This document shows, piece after piece, positions 9,141 through 20,055 of a DNA stretch of 64,000 nt. Every line of letters starts with the position of its first letter. The first letter of the stretch is position 1. The stretch is taken from contig JADKJW010000013.1 in the NCBI GenBank assembly GCA_016720835.1, positions 77,974 to 141,973 of the forward strand, read 5' to 3'. The stretch is from Ignavibacteria bacterium (lineage in GTDB: Bacteria > Bacteroidota > Ignavibacteria > SZUA-365). The position numbers and the translations under genes were made by a program. The notes beneath the pieces were generated by a model, which was given only the letters and a program-made list of their open reading frames with translations, did not search any database and was not told where the DNA came from.

Positions 9141-9869
9141 TCACTCGAACATTGCGTCGACCGTCTGATACTGGGAGTGCACTTCTTCGACGGCGCGTTC
9201 CATTGCCGCGACGTCCTTTCCCTTTGCGGCTTTCTGCAGCGCGAGCGTGAATTCCTCCAGGCTCTTCACGGCGGCACGGAATGCCTCCTCCTTCGACGCG
9301 AGCTTTTTCGGCGTCGGCACGGCGGACAGCGTCTTCGCGGCGGCGACGAGATCCGTTGCCGCGTTGCGCAGCTTTTTCGTGTTCTTTTCGGGCATATAGT
9401 AGTGGTAGATCTGATAGAGCACCACGTGATAGGCCTCGAGTTCCTTCAGGCGCGGGCGGATGACGCGCACCAGTTTTTCGTAGTTGGCGTGCAGCTTCTC
9501 GACGCCGTCGAGCATGTCCTTCTCGTTGTTTTCCGCGACCGCGGTTTTCAGTTTCGCGGTCGAGGCGGTCAATTCCTTCATGCCGGCTTCCCACTTCGGC
9601 TTCTTGTCGCGGAGGATGCCGGGGAGTTGCACCGCCTGCAGTTTTGTCGTGAAGTCCTCAACCTTGGGAAGCAGTTCCTTGACAAGCCCGGTGTTCTTGT
9701 TCGGCCATGCGTCGTGCCAGAGCGGATAGATGACCTCGTGAAAATCCGACAGCAGGGGGACGCTGGCTTTCAGTTCTTCGGGAACGTCGTGCTCTTTTTT
9801 CTGCGCCTGGGCGGCGACCGCGAGCAGCAGCAGCAACAGGGGGAGGATGAACGTGATACGCGATCTCAT
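9141..9869 (-). CDS. Exported helical protein with a duplicated HxxxYxxxHxxxPxKN module
   Basis: The protein has 242 residues; I do not recognise the family. The ATG at 9869 is preceded by AAGGAG at good spacing and begins a signal peptide (RSRITFILPLLLLLLAVAAQAQ). The mature part is Lys/Glu/Ala/Leu-rich and probably all-helical. Two parts align with each other: FHEVIYPLWHDAWPNKN followed by TGLVKELLPKVEDF, and YHVVLYQIYHYYMPEKN followed by TKKLRNAATDLVAA. In both, two His are eight residues apart with Tyr between them and Pro-x-Lys-Asn after. This suggests an internally duplicated helical bundle with possible metal or cofactor ligands. Cytochrome-b562-like bundles are one alternative, but no Met/His ligand pair or CxxCH is present. 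Confidence 0.7.
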   Translation of the reverse strand: MRSRITFILPLLLLLLAVAAQAQKKEHDVPEELKASVPLLSDFHEVIYPLWHDAWPNKNTGLVKELLPKVEDFTTKLQAVQLPGILRDKKPKWEAGMKELTASTAKLKTAVAENNEKDMLDGVEKLHANYEKLVRVIRPRLKELEAYHVVLYQIYHYYMPEKNTKKLRNAATDLVAAAKTLSAVPTPKKLASKEEAFRAAVKSLEEFTLALQKAAKGKDVAAMERAVEEVHSQYQTVDAMFE

Positions 9870-9996
9870 GCAGGTGCTCCTTCGTGAATGAAATATTCGT
9901 GGTGAAGAATGCGGTGTATCGTACACGAATATCCGCATTTCCCGCGAAACAGGAAAGCGCGGAACCATCGCGAGGGACGGCCTTCGATGGAGGCCG

Positions 9997-12137
9997 TCAC
10001 TCCGCGATGCGGAACTCGACGCGGCGGTTGCGCGCGCGATTTTCCTCCGTGTCGTTCGGCACTTCGGGGCGCGTCTTGCCGTAGCCTTTCGCGACGAGCC
10101 TCGCGTTGGCGGTGCCATGCGAGATGAGGTAGTCGACCACCGACTGCGCGCGCTTGAGGGAGAGGTCCATGTTGAAGACATCCGAACCGACGTCGTCGGT
10201 ATGCGCGCCAAGCTGGATGCGGATTTCGGGATTCGTCTCGAGGAAGCGCGCGAGGCGGTCGAGTTCCTGCGAGGATTCCGGCTTCAGTTCCCATTTCCCG
10301 AAATCGAAAAAGACGTTGTTGACGCGTTGCGCGAGCAGGTCGCCCCATTGATCGCGCTTGCTCTTCATGCCTTCGAGCGACGCCATCATGACGGGGATCT
10401 TGAAGAGGAGCGCGCTGTCCCCGCCGCTGTTCGGGTCGTTGGGATCGCGGTTGTTGCCGTTGCGGTTGTTCGGGTCATTGGGATCGCCGTTGTTGCCGTT
10501 GCGGTTGTTCGGGTCATTGGGATCGCCGTTGTTGCCGTTGCGGTTGTTCGGGTCGTTGGGATCGCCGTTGTTGCCGTTGCGGTTGTTCGGGTCGTTGGGA
10601 TCGCCGTTGGTGCCGTTGCGGTTGTTCGGGTCGTTGGGATCGCCGCCGTTGCCGTTGCGGCCGTTCGGGTTGTTGGGATCGAAGCCCTGCGCGATCAGCG
10701 CGCGGCGCTTGTTCAGGGCGTCATCGCGCAAGTCGAGATTCGCGGAGTACGGGTAATACCCGCCCGAATCGGCTTCGAAGTAGACGCCGTAATTCCGGCC
10801 CGCCGGAAGCGTGAGCACGAACTCGCCCGTCTGCGGATCGCTGCGCACCTCGCCTTCCTCCATGCCGTTCGCGAGGTTGGCGACCTTGACGCGCCCCTTG
10901 ATGGGATTGCCGTTTTCGTCCAGCATGCTCCCCTTGATCGTGGCCACGGGGGAGCCTTCGGGTTGCGCCGCCACCGGCAGGGACACCTGGTAGATGTCGT
11001 TGAGGCCCATGCCTCCCGGGAGATCGGCGGAGGAGAAATACGCGTTCTTGCCGTCGAGCGAGACCTTGTATCCCCAGTCATCCTCGGAGGTGTTGATGTC
11101 CTTGCCGAGGTTGACCGGCTCGCTCCATTCCGTCCAGGAGTCTTCCCGGAGGCGCACGGTTTTGAACACGTCGAGCTTGCCGATGCCGGCGTGGCCGTCG
11201 GAGCAGAAGTACAGGGTCTTGCCGTCCGGATGCAGGAACGGGGAGCGTTCGCAGTACGGCGTGTTCAGCTTCTCTCCGAGATTCATCGGCGGGAGCCACT
11301 GCTTGCCGCGCCGTATCGACACCCAGATATCGCTGTTGCCGCCCTCGCCGCCGTGGAATTTCTTTCCCTTGGCGACGGGTTTCCCGATGCCCCCTGACGG
11401 TCGGAGACGAAGAGCAGCGCCTTGCCGTCGGCGGTCAGGAATGCGTCCGAATCCCACGCGTTGCTGTTGACGGGGAAGGGGATGTGCTGGATCGGGGACC
11501 AGCCGCGCTCCGTTTTCTCGAAGAAGTAATTGTCGCCGTTGCCCAGGTGTCCGGGAAAGCCTCCGTAGAGAAAGATCTCCGTGCCGTCGAAGGAAATGCT
11601 GTTGAGCGTTTCATGATCTTTGGTATTGATCTTCTCGCCGAGATTCTGCGCCGGCTGCCAGGCGCGGTTCGCGTATTTCGAGACATAAATATCCAGTTCT
11701 CCCTTGCCGCCCTCGCGGTCGCTCGCGAAGTACAGGCGCGTGCCGTCGGCGGTGAGCGAGGGTTTGATGTCGTTCCCGGGCGAATTGATGGCGGCGCCGA
11801 GCGGTCGCACCGCGACGAGCGAATCCGGCGCCGCTTTCAGGATGCCGGTGATGGTTTCGAAGCGCTGTTTCATGGCGGGAAAGCGCGGCGCGAAGCGCTC
11901 GAAGACGGCGAGGGCGCCGCTCCAGTTCTTCGCGTCGATGAACGGTTTTGCCGCGCGCTGCACCGCGATGAAGGCATCCTCGGACGGCGCCCACTTCGTG
12001 GCGAAGGCCTCGAAGTCTTCCGGATCGTCCATTTTGGTCAATTCTCTGGACAGTGAGCACCCCGCGAGGAGCAACAACACCGAAGCAAGGAATGCGGGGA
12101 CAAGACGGCCGGAGCGGAGAGGGGACTGGTGTGACAT
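9997..12137 (-). pseudogene. PD40 beta-propeller / OmpA-domain lipoprotein, frameshifted
   Basis: The start at 12137 gives a lipoprotein signal peptide ending LLLLAGC. An N-terminal helical region is followed by several WD40-like PD40 repeats (LTADGTRLYFASDREGG, LTADGKALLFVSDRQG, LHPDGKTLYFCSDGHAG, SLDGKNAYFSSADLPGG), a carboxypeptidase-regulatory-like beta domain (GSMLDENGNPIKGRVKV), an Asp-Pro-Asn repeat linker, and a C-terminal OmpA domain (VFFDFGKWELKPES, LGAHTDDVGSD, GYGKTRPEVPNDTEENRARN) that should bind peptidoglycan. The frame is broken at the C5 tract 11390-11394. Adding one base restores DRQGGIGKPV, so a homopolymer error is likely. The architecture matches PorE-like and related Bacteroidota OmpA-PD40 proteins, some of which support type IX secretion or gliding. 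Promoter and start are about 33 bases apart. Confidence 0.8.
10438..10680 (-). repeat. 39-base tandem repeat coding for GDPNDPNNRNGNN
   Basis: Five near-identical 39-base units plus degenerate flanking units lie inside the PD40-OmpA gene. Each codes for 13 residues, GDPNDPNNRNGNN. The protein stretch is an Asp/Asn/Pro-rich linker, similar in style to the calcium-binding TSP3 repeats, placed between the beta domain and the OmpA domain. Confidence 0.9.
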
Positions 12138-12169
12138 TCGCGCCTGTGATTGGTTATTCTGCAAACAGA

Positions 12170-12202
12170 CAAAAGTAGGGGCGCGGGGGGTCGCGACGCA
12201 AG
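12170..12202 (-). promoter_or_regulatory. Candidate FCB-type promoter for the PD40-OmpA gene
   Basis: On the minus strand: CTTG (12202-12199), a 21-base spacer, then TACTTTTG (12177-12170), an exact TAnnTTTG match. The start codon at 12137 follows after about 32 bases. Confidence 0.42.
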
Positions 12203-12238
12203 GCGGTTCTTTCGCCGGGCATTCGGGCGGGATGCCTT

Positions 12239-12268
12239 TTTGATCCTGACCTTGCCGGACTATATTGT
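12239..12268 (+). promoter_or_regulatory. Candidate FCB-type promoter for the Cys-rich T9SS cargo gene
   Basis: TTTG at 12239-12242, an 18-base spacer, then TATATTGT at 12261-12268. The start codon at 12307 follows after 38 bases. It overlaps no coding region and faces away from the minus-strand promoter nearby. Confidence 0.45.
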
Positions 12269-12306
12269 AAATCCCTGAACATTTTCTCCTTTCGCACGGC
12301 ATTTGC

Positions 12307-15300
12307 ATGGTCCGCACCCACCTCTCCGCATGGATTTCCCCGAGCCTGTTCGGGCGACGTCTCACTCACGGCGCGCATCTGTTGTGCGCATTTCTGGCGT
12401 TCTCGCTGCTGCCCGCCACGCGCGCGCAGGGGCAGGATATTGTGAACGCGGTGCGCGTCTCGGACTGCTGCTTCACGTTTGCGATCAGAAACGCGAACCA
12501 GCAGCAGCAAGCGATCACGGAGTTCGACGTCAAGGCCGACCTGCGCACGCAGCTTCTGCACAATGCAACCGCACCGCCGGGATGGACCATTTCGTATGTC
12601 GGCTTCGAGAAGGTCATTTTCCAATCCAGCGTGAACAGTCTGCAACCCGGCGCATTTCTGGACGGGTTTACCGTTTGTTTTCAAACCCCGGGAAATGGCT
12701 TCCTCGCGCAGTGGCTGACGTTCGGCAACGGGCTGGTGCTCACGGGAGCTCCCATGCCCCTCGCGTGCCGCGATGTCGATTCCGTCGCCGTGCGCGTCGA
12801 TACCAGCGATTGCTGTTTCGCGTGGACCATCAAGAACCGCAATATGCCAAAGCGCCCCATCACGCGCGTCACGCTGACGCTCGCCACCCCCGGTTTCACC
12901 TGGGGGAACGGCGCAGTCGCACCGTCGCCGGGCTGGACGGTCCGGCAGACGCTGCCCGAGCGGCTCGATTTCGACGGCAGCGCCGCGCCGCTGGCGAGCG
13001 GCATCGACCTGCAGGGCTTCGTCTCCTGTCTCTGGCCTCCATCCACCGCGCAGAACATGGTGTCCGTGGAGTGGATCACGTGGAGCGACACGAGCATCCT
13101 GCACCGGGACACCGTGGCCATCCAGTGCCATCCCCTGCGCACCTGCGACGCGGTGCTGTTCGACACGGCGCCGTCAGGGTCCTGCTGTTACACGTTCACG
13201 CTGTTCAACAATCACACTCCGGGCGGAAATCTGAACGGGCTGAACTTCAAGGTGCTGACTCCCGGAGCCTCGATCACCGGTACGCCCACAGGGCCCTGGG
13301 TGCTGCGACGAAGCAACGCGACGGAAGCCTCCTTCGCCGTTCCGACGGACGGATTGGACGACGGAAAAGTGTTGAGCGGCTTCACGCTCTGCTTCGAGAA
13401 CGCCCCGGGCAATCCGGAACCCGTCCGCGTCCTCTGGCAATCTGCAAAGGATGGTTTTGTCCTCTGTTCCGACACCCTCCTGGTGCCGTGCCGGGCGGCG
13501 GGTCCGCTCTGCGATTACGTCGTGGTGCAACCCGGGAGCGCGGCGCCGGCGCAGGCCTGCTGTTACGCGTTGACCGTGCACAACACGCACACGCCGGCGG
13601 GTACGGTGGACGGACTGCGCGTGCGCATCCTGAGCGCGGGCGTCACCTTTGCGTCGCCGCCGGGAGGTCCATGGAGCATCGCCTCGTCGTCGAGTACCGA
13701 GGTGCTGTTCCGTTCGACCGCCGTGCCGCTGCCTTCCGGCATGAGTGCCGGGCCCTTCGCGCTGTGTCTGCGCAGCGCGGGACCGGCCACCTTCCTCGTG
13801 CTGTGGGAGACGCTGAACGGCGCGGCGGTGCTGTGCCGCGACACGCTGCGACTGGCATGCACGCCCGCGCAGCAGCTCGACTGCGATTCTCTGCTGCTCG
13901 CGAAGGTGCAGGACTGCTCGTACGACGCGGGCTTCGTCAACCGGCATACCCCCGCCGGCGCCATCACCGGTTTTCACATCCGGATGATCAGTCCGGGCGC
14001 AACCATCAGTTCCGTGATACCGCCGTCCGGCTGGAGCGTGCAGTCGAGCACCGGGAATTCCGTCGTGTTCGCGACATCGGGAGCGGGCGTGTCGCCGGCC
14101 GGGCGGCAGACCGGTTTCAAGCTCACGATCAGTCCGTTCGGCGGGGCCGGGGCGGCGACGTTCGAGTGGTGCACGTCCCTGCACGGCACGATCATCTGCT
14201 GCGACACGGCGGTCGCGCAATGCGCGGCCCGGCAGCTCTGCGATTCGCTGGAAATCGCCGACGGCGCCTCCTCCTGCTCCTTCGTGATGGGGCTGATCAA
14301 CCGCCACACGCCCGCGTCCACGCTCAACGGCTTCCGCATCGCCGTCTCGACGCCCGGGGCCGCCATCGCCCTCGCGGCCGCCCCCGCCGGGTGGACAATC
14401 ACCAATCAGACAGGAACATCCGTTGTATTCCGCGACACGTCGGGCGTGATCGATCCGACGAAGCGGGCGGACGGCTTCCAGCTCACCTTCACCGCGGCAT
14501 CCGGAAATCCGGCGGTGCTCTTCACCTGGTGCTCGCTGTCGGACGGCACGGACCTGTGCTGCGGGCAGGCGACCGTCCAATGCCGCGAGCAGCAGACGCG
14601 CTGCGATTCCGTGGGATTGCAGCCCACGGTGGAGGCCTGCACGTTCACGGCGACCGTCGCCAACACCCACACGCCCGCGTCGCCGCTGGACGCCCTCACG
14701 TTCCGGATCGCGACGCCCGGCGCCGCGATCGCGAGCGCGATCGCGCCCGCGGGGTGGAAGGTGACGCAGCAGACGCAGACGGTCGTGACCTTCCGCGACA
14801 CGCTCGGGGCCCTGGCGACGGGCGGGAGCGCGTCCGGCTTCCAGCTCGCGTTCACGCCGCCGTCCATGGGCAGCGCCATCCGCATGCAGTGGTGCACCTC
14901 GTGGAAGGGAGCGGACCTCTGCTGCGATTCCGCGCTCGTCGAGTGCCAGACGGCGACCGGCGCGCGCGACAGCGTGGCCGTGCTGCCGGACGGGCAGCGC
15001 GACTGCTGCTACGAATTCCGCCTGTTCAACAGGCATCTTCCGCCATCCTTGATCAACGGGTTGCGACTCTCCGTGCTCACGCCCGGTGTGACCCTGTTCA
15101 CGACGCTCGTCGGCGGACCTCCCGGCTGGACGCCGGCGGCGACGTCCACCTCGGTGACGTGGAGATCCCTGTCGCAGGGGCTGTCCTTTGGTTCCATCCT
15201 GCCGTCGTGCGTGGTGTGTTTCGACAACAACGCCATCGCCAACGGCGACTTCCGCGTGCTCTGGGAGTCGCTCCTGCAGGACCAGACGATCACCGCCGAC

Positions 15301-15624
15301 ACGCAGCGCATCGCGTGCGCGCGGACGCTCGACGTCGAGCGCGTCGAGGGCGCGCAGCCGACCGACCTGACGCTGTCGCAGAATTACCCGAATCCGTTCA
15401 CATCGCTGACGACCCTGCAGTTCGACGTGCCGGACGAGCGCCGCATCCGGCTCGAACTCGTGGACGCCTCGGGTGCCGTGCTGCGATCCCTCGCGGAGGG
15501 CGTGTATGCGCGCGGACGGTATCGCGCGGTCGTCGATGCCGCAGGCCTGCCGAACGGCGTGTATTTTGCGCGTCTGCGCAGCGGCACGCGCGTGCTCACC
15601 ACGGCGCTCGTCGTCATCCGATAG
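12307..15624 (+). CDS. Large secreted Cys-rich eight-repeat protein with T9SS sorting domain
   Basis: The protein has 1105 residues, with a signal peptide ending about LLPATRAQGQ. It is built of eight tandem units of about 120 residues (ends near 12768, 13125, 13491, 13860, 14222, 14582, 14946, 15319). Each unit opens with a Cys pair or CDS motif and CCYxFxL/CSFxxGL, then an N-R/T-HTPA-like segment (NRHTPAGAITGF, NTHTPASPLDAL), a PGATI/PGAAI turn, PxGW, a central V-F strand, GFxLxF, then W-CTS...CCD and a final hydrophobic-Cys. The units probably form beta-sandwich domains with internal disulfides. The C terminus (from about 15355) is a type A T9SS domain: SQNYPNPF, then LVDASGAVLRSL and NGVYFARLRSG. 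I do not recognise the repeat unit itself. Surface adhesin or stalk are possible roles, but that is inference. Confidence 0.82.
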   Translation: MVRTHLSAWISPSLFGRRLTHGAHLLCAFLAFSLLPATRAQGQDIVNAVRVSDCCFTFAIRNANQQQQAITEFDVKADLRTQLLHNATAPPGWTISYVGFEKVIFQSSVNSLQPGAFLDGFTVCFQTPGNGFLAQWLTFGNGLVLTGAPMPLACRDVDSVAVRVDTSDCCFAWTIKNRNMPKRPITRVTLTLATPGFTWGNGAVAPSPGWTVRQTLPERLDFDGSAAPLASGIDLQGFVSCLWPPSTAQNMVSVEWITWSDTSILHRDTVAIQCHPLRTCDAVLFDTAPSGSCCYTFTLFNNHTPGGNLNGLNFKVLTPGASITGTPTGPWVLRRSNATEASFAVPTDGLDDGKVLSGFTLCFENAPGNPEPVRVLWQSAKDGFVLCSDTLLVPCRAAGPLCDYVVVQPGSAAPAQACCYALTVHNTHTPAGTVDGLRVRILSAGVTFASPPGGPWSIASSSSTEVLFRSTAVPLPSGMSAGPFALCLRSAGPATFLVLWETLNGAAVLCRDTLRLACTPAQQLDCDSLLLAKVQDCSYDAGFVNRHTPAGAITGFHIRMISPGATISSVIPPSGWSVQSSTGNSVVFATSGAGVSPAGRQTGFKLTISPFGGAGAATFEWCTSLHGTIICCDTAVAQCAARQLCDSLEIADGASSCSFVMGLINRHTPASTLNGFRIAVSTPGAAIALAAAPAGWTITNQTGTSVVFRDTSGVIDPTKRADGFQLTFTAASGNPAVLFTWCSLSDGTDLCCGQATVQCREQQTRCDSVGLQPTVEACTFTATVANTHTPASPLDALTFRIATPGAAIASAIAPAGWKVTQQTQTVVTFRDTLGALATGGSASGFQLAFTPPSMGSAIRMQWCTSWKGADLCCDSALVECQTATGARDSVAVLPDGQRDCCYEFRLFNRHLPPSLINGLRLSVLTPGVTLFTTLVGGPPGWTPAATSTSVTWRSLSQGLSFGSILPSCVVCFDNNAIANGDFRVLWESLLQDQTITADTQRIACARTLDVERVEGAQPTDLTLSQNYPNPFTSLTTLQFDVPDERRIRLELVDASGAVLRSLAEGVYARGRYRAVVDAAGLPNGVYFARLRSGTRVLTTALVVIR

Positions 15625-15680
15625 CGTCTCGCCCGCGAGTCCTTCCCTCCGCAGACGCTTGTCCCGTGGCACACGGCACC

Positions 15681-16391
15681 ATGTCTCCCAGCGCCAACCC
15701 CGCACGAAAGCGTTCGAGCATCTCCGGCATCGCGATCGTGCTCGTCGCGGCGGGCGCTGTTGTCCTGTGGAATAATATCGGAGGATGGGGTCCGAAGAAT
15801 ATGATCCGGATCGCGCTGACGTACTGGCCGTGCGTCCTCGTCGGCGTCGGCATCTCGAAGATCTTCTTCGATACCCGGAAACGCCTCGCGGCCGGGATCG
15901 CCTTCCTGCTCGTCGGCGGCTTTCTGCAGCTTGTGCTGCTCGATTGGCTGCCCGGCGACATCGGGGATTACTGGCCGGTGATGTTCATACTGGCGGGACT
16001 GTGGCTGTTGCTCGTGCCGCCGTCCATCCGCGGCCCGGAGGCATTCGACGGCGATGCTCTCGCGCTGGATGAATTCTTCGCGCACCGGTCGCTGCGCCTC
16101 AGCGCGAGCCCCTTCTCCGGCGGGACCTGCGCCGCCACGTTGTCGCGTATCACGGTCGATCTCAACGCATGCGTACCGGAAAGCCGTGTCGTTGTTACGT
16201 GCGATGTGTTGCTCTCCCGCGTGGAGCTGCGCATTCCTTCCGCGTGGCGCGTGACCGTGACCGCCACGACGACCCTCGGCAGCGTGCTGCAGCGGACCGG
16301 CCAGCGCGCTGAGGTCCCGGAGTCTGCTGCACCGGAGCTCGTCATCCAGGGCACTGTAGCACTCGGCAGAATTCTCGTGCAGAGCGTGTGA
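15681..16391 (+). CDS. LiaF-like membrane protein (LiaF transmembrane plus cell-wall-active antibiotic response domain)
   Basis: The protein has 236 residues. Four hydrophobic segments in the first 115 residues (GIAIVLVAAGAVVLW, YWPCVLVGVGISKIFF, LAAGIAFLLVGGFLQLVLL, VMFILAGLWLLLVPP) have the spacing of the LiaF/DUF5668 membrane module. A soluble C-terminal beta domain (GGTCAATLSRITVDLNACV ... VELRIPSAWRVTVTATTTLGSV) resembles the LiaF C-terminal domain. In Firmicutes LiaF restrains the LiaRS envelope-stress system; here no LiaRS partner is visible, so an envelope-stress role is only suggested. The ATG at 15681 is the most likely start, with an in-frame GTG at 15666 as alternative. It lies 57 bases after the Cys-rich protein gene. 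Confidence 0.65.
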   Translation: MSPSANPARKRSSISGIAIVLVAAGAVVLWNNIGGWGPKNMIRIALTYWPCVLVGVGISKIFFDTRKRLAAGIAFLLVGGFLQLVLLDWLPGDIGDYWPVMFILAGLWLLLVPPSIRGPEAFDGDALALDEFFAHRSLRLSASPFSGGTCAATLSRITVDLNACVPESRVVVTCDVLLSRVELRIPSAWRVTVTATTTLGSVLQRTGQRAEVPESAAPELVIQGTVALGRILVQSV

Positions 16392-16460
16392 CGCGCGCAA
16401 CCCCGACGGGATGTGGACCATCACTTTTCACCATTCATCCTTCACCCTTCACCCTTTCCC

Positions 16461-18323
<1,863 letters not shown>

Positions 18324-18333
18324 GTCCCGCGGA

Positions 18334-19944
18334 TTACGGGCGCACGATGGCGGTGACCCGCGCCCCGCTCCCGGTGCTGACCACGACGCGGTACACGCCG
18401 GGCGCGTACGCCGTCACGTCGATGCGCGATCGATCGCCGCGCGCGTCGAATGATTCGACGCAGGTTCCTGCTGCGTCGTACACGTCGATGCGCCGCGCGT
18501 CCGCCGCTTCAATCATCACGTATTCGCGCGCAGGGACGGGGTATCCGTGAATGGCGGTCGACGTCGCGTCGGCTTCGGCGCGCACGCCGGTCGGGTTCTG
18601 TCCGCACAGGCTCGAGGTGCGGCGGAGGTTGTGCTGAAACATGAGCCACGCCGGTCCCTCGCCCTTCCCGATGCTCAGCGCCCAGGCGCGGCCGAAGTTT
18701 TTGGAGAAATCCGGGTACTCCGCGTGTCCGCCCACGATGAACGCATCGAGCGTGTCGTCGCCGTCGAAGTCCGCAATGACGGGCGCGTGGTCCAGCGCGA
18801 AGTCGGTGTTCCCGTACTCGGCCGCGAGATCCACCGACCAGAGCGGCGAACCGTTCCTTCCCTTGAGGGCGGCGAGGAGTCCCGCGCTGCTTCCGAAGAT
18901 CACATCGGGCAGCGCGTCGTTGTCCACGTCGGCGAGCGCCGCGCCGCGAAATGCCGTGGCGTAGCCGGGGATGGCATGTTCCCAGAGCTTCCTTCCATCG
19001 TGGGAATACGCGAAGATCTTGTACCAGCTCACGAACACCACCTCGCACCGTCCGTCGCCGTCCAGGTCCGCGATGGACGCGGGGGCGCCGATGTAGTGAC
19101 CGCTGCCATCGGGCGGTACGGACCACGCGATGCTGCCGTCCTCGGCGTTCAGGACGGAGAAGGTGCCGCTGTAATCGCCGATGCAGAGTTCGGGTTTTCC
19201 GTCGCGATCCAGATCGGCGACCGCGCTTCCGTGATACGCGACGTCCGCGAGCGGCACGCGCCAGAGCAGCGCGCGATCCGTGCAGCGATACGCGCGCACG
19301 GCGTTGGTGTCGCCGGCGTTGCTGTTCCATGTGGCGACCACGAAATCCATGCGGCCGTCGGAGTCCGCATCCAGCAGCGTGGGCGCGGTTTGTATCCACG
19401 AGCGCGTGTCCACGGCAAGTTCCCATGCCACGCTGCCGTCCTCGCCGTTGATGCAGATGACGTAGCCGCCGAACTCTCCGTGGAGGATCTCGATGCTGCC
19501 GTCGCCGTCGATGTCGCCGACGCTGGGAGGTGAATCGCTGCCGCGCGTCGGCGCCGCCCATTTCACGGCGCCGGTTTTGCCGTCGAAGCAGTAGGTCGTC
19601 GGATTGCAGGAGCTGGGGACCACGACGTCCACGATGCCGTCCCCGTCCACATCGGCGATGACGGGAGCCACATCGTTGCAGCCTTCGAAGCCGGGCGAAC
19701 TCGCGTTGTATTTCCAGAGCAGCGACCCGTCTTCCGCGTTCAGCGCGTAGATGCAGCTGTCGTTGCGGTAACAGCCGAACACGAGTTCCAGCTTCCCGTC
19801 CCTGTCGATGTCGCCCGCGGCGGTTTGCCCGAACGACGCGTCGCGCACATCGAAGGTCCAGAGCGTTCGCGACGTTTGCGCCAGGGCGGTCCCGGACAGC
19901 ATCAGCAGCGCGAGCAGGGATGCCGTATGGTTCGCGGAATGCAT
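18334..19944 (-). CDS. Secreted FG-GAP/VCBS beta-propeller protein with T9SS-type C-terminal domain
   Basis: The protein has 536 residues with signal peptide SANHTASLLALLMLSGTALAQ. The body has about eight FG-GAP/PQQ-like blades, each with a calcium-type loop such as AAGDIDRDGKLELVFG, IADVDGDGIVDVVVP, VGDIDGDGSIEILHG, LLDADSDGRMDFVVA and IADFDGDDTLDAFIVG, often paired with ALNAEDGSLLWKYNA-like strands. The C terminus (YPVPAREYVMIEAA, IDVYDAAGTCVESF, YAPGVYRVVVSTG) has the layout of a T9SS sorting domain. Such propellers usually mediate binding at the surface; no catalytic residues are evident. The gene is divergent from the next VCBS protein and ends only 10 bases from the convergent cstA. 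Confidence 0.82.
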   Translation of the reverse strand: MHSANHTASLLALLMLSGTALAQTSRTLWTFDVRDASFGQTAAGDIDRDGKLELVFGCYRNDSCIYALNAEDGSLLWKYNASSPGFEGCNDVAPVIADVDGDGIVDVVVPSSCNPTTYCFDGKTGAVKWAAPTRGSDSPPSVGDIDGDGSIEILHGEFGGYVICINGEDGSVAWELAVDTRSWIQTAPTLLDADSDGRMDFVVATWNSNAGDTNAVRAYRCTDRALLWRVPLADVAYHGSAVADLDRDGKPELCIGDYSGTFSVLNAEDGSIAWSVPPDGSGHYIGAPASIADLDGDGRCEVVFVSWYKIFAYSHDGRKLWEHAIPGYATAFRGAALADVDNDALPDVIFGSSAGLLAALKGRNGSPLWSVDLAAEYGNTDFALDHAPVIADFDGDDTLDAFIVGGHAEYPDFSKNFGRAWALSIGKGEGPAWLMFQHNLRRTSSLCGQNPTGVRAEADATSTAIHGYPVPAREYVMIEAADARRIDVYDAAGTCVESFDARGDRSRIDVTAYAPGVYRVVVSTGSGARVTAIVRP

Positions 19945-20055
19945 GGACGCAACATGCGGATTTATGCCGGTGAAAAAAAACTGCGTGACCGGATCGCGGC
20001 TTTTCGTATTTTATCGCGATCCGCACCGTCCGTCCCATCATCCCGCAGGCACGCC

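Noticed and set aside
10438..10680. Regular 39-base repeats that could look like a CRISPR array
   Set aside because: There are no unique spacers; the units are contiguous and keep a coding frame for GDPNDPNNRNGNN in a lipoprotein.
13174..15705. Very long open frame on the minus strand across the Cys-rich repeat gene
   Set aside because: It is a shadow of the repeat gene in high-GC DNA. It is Arg/His/Gly-rich with no domain, and the plus strand has clear motifs and a sorting domain.
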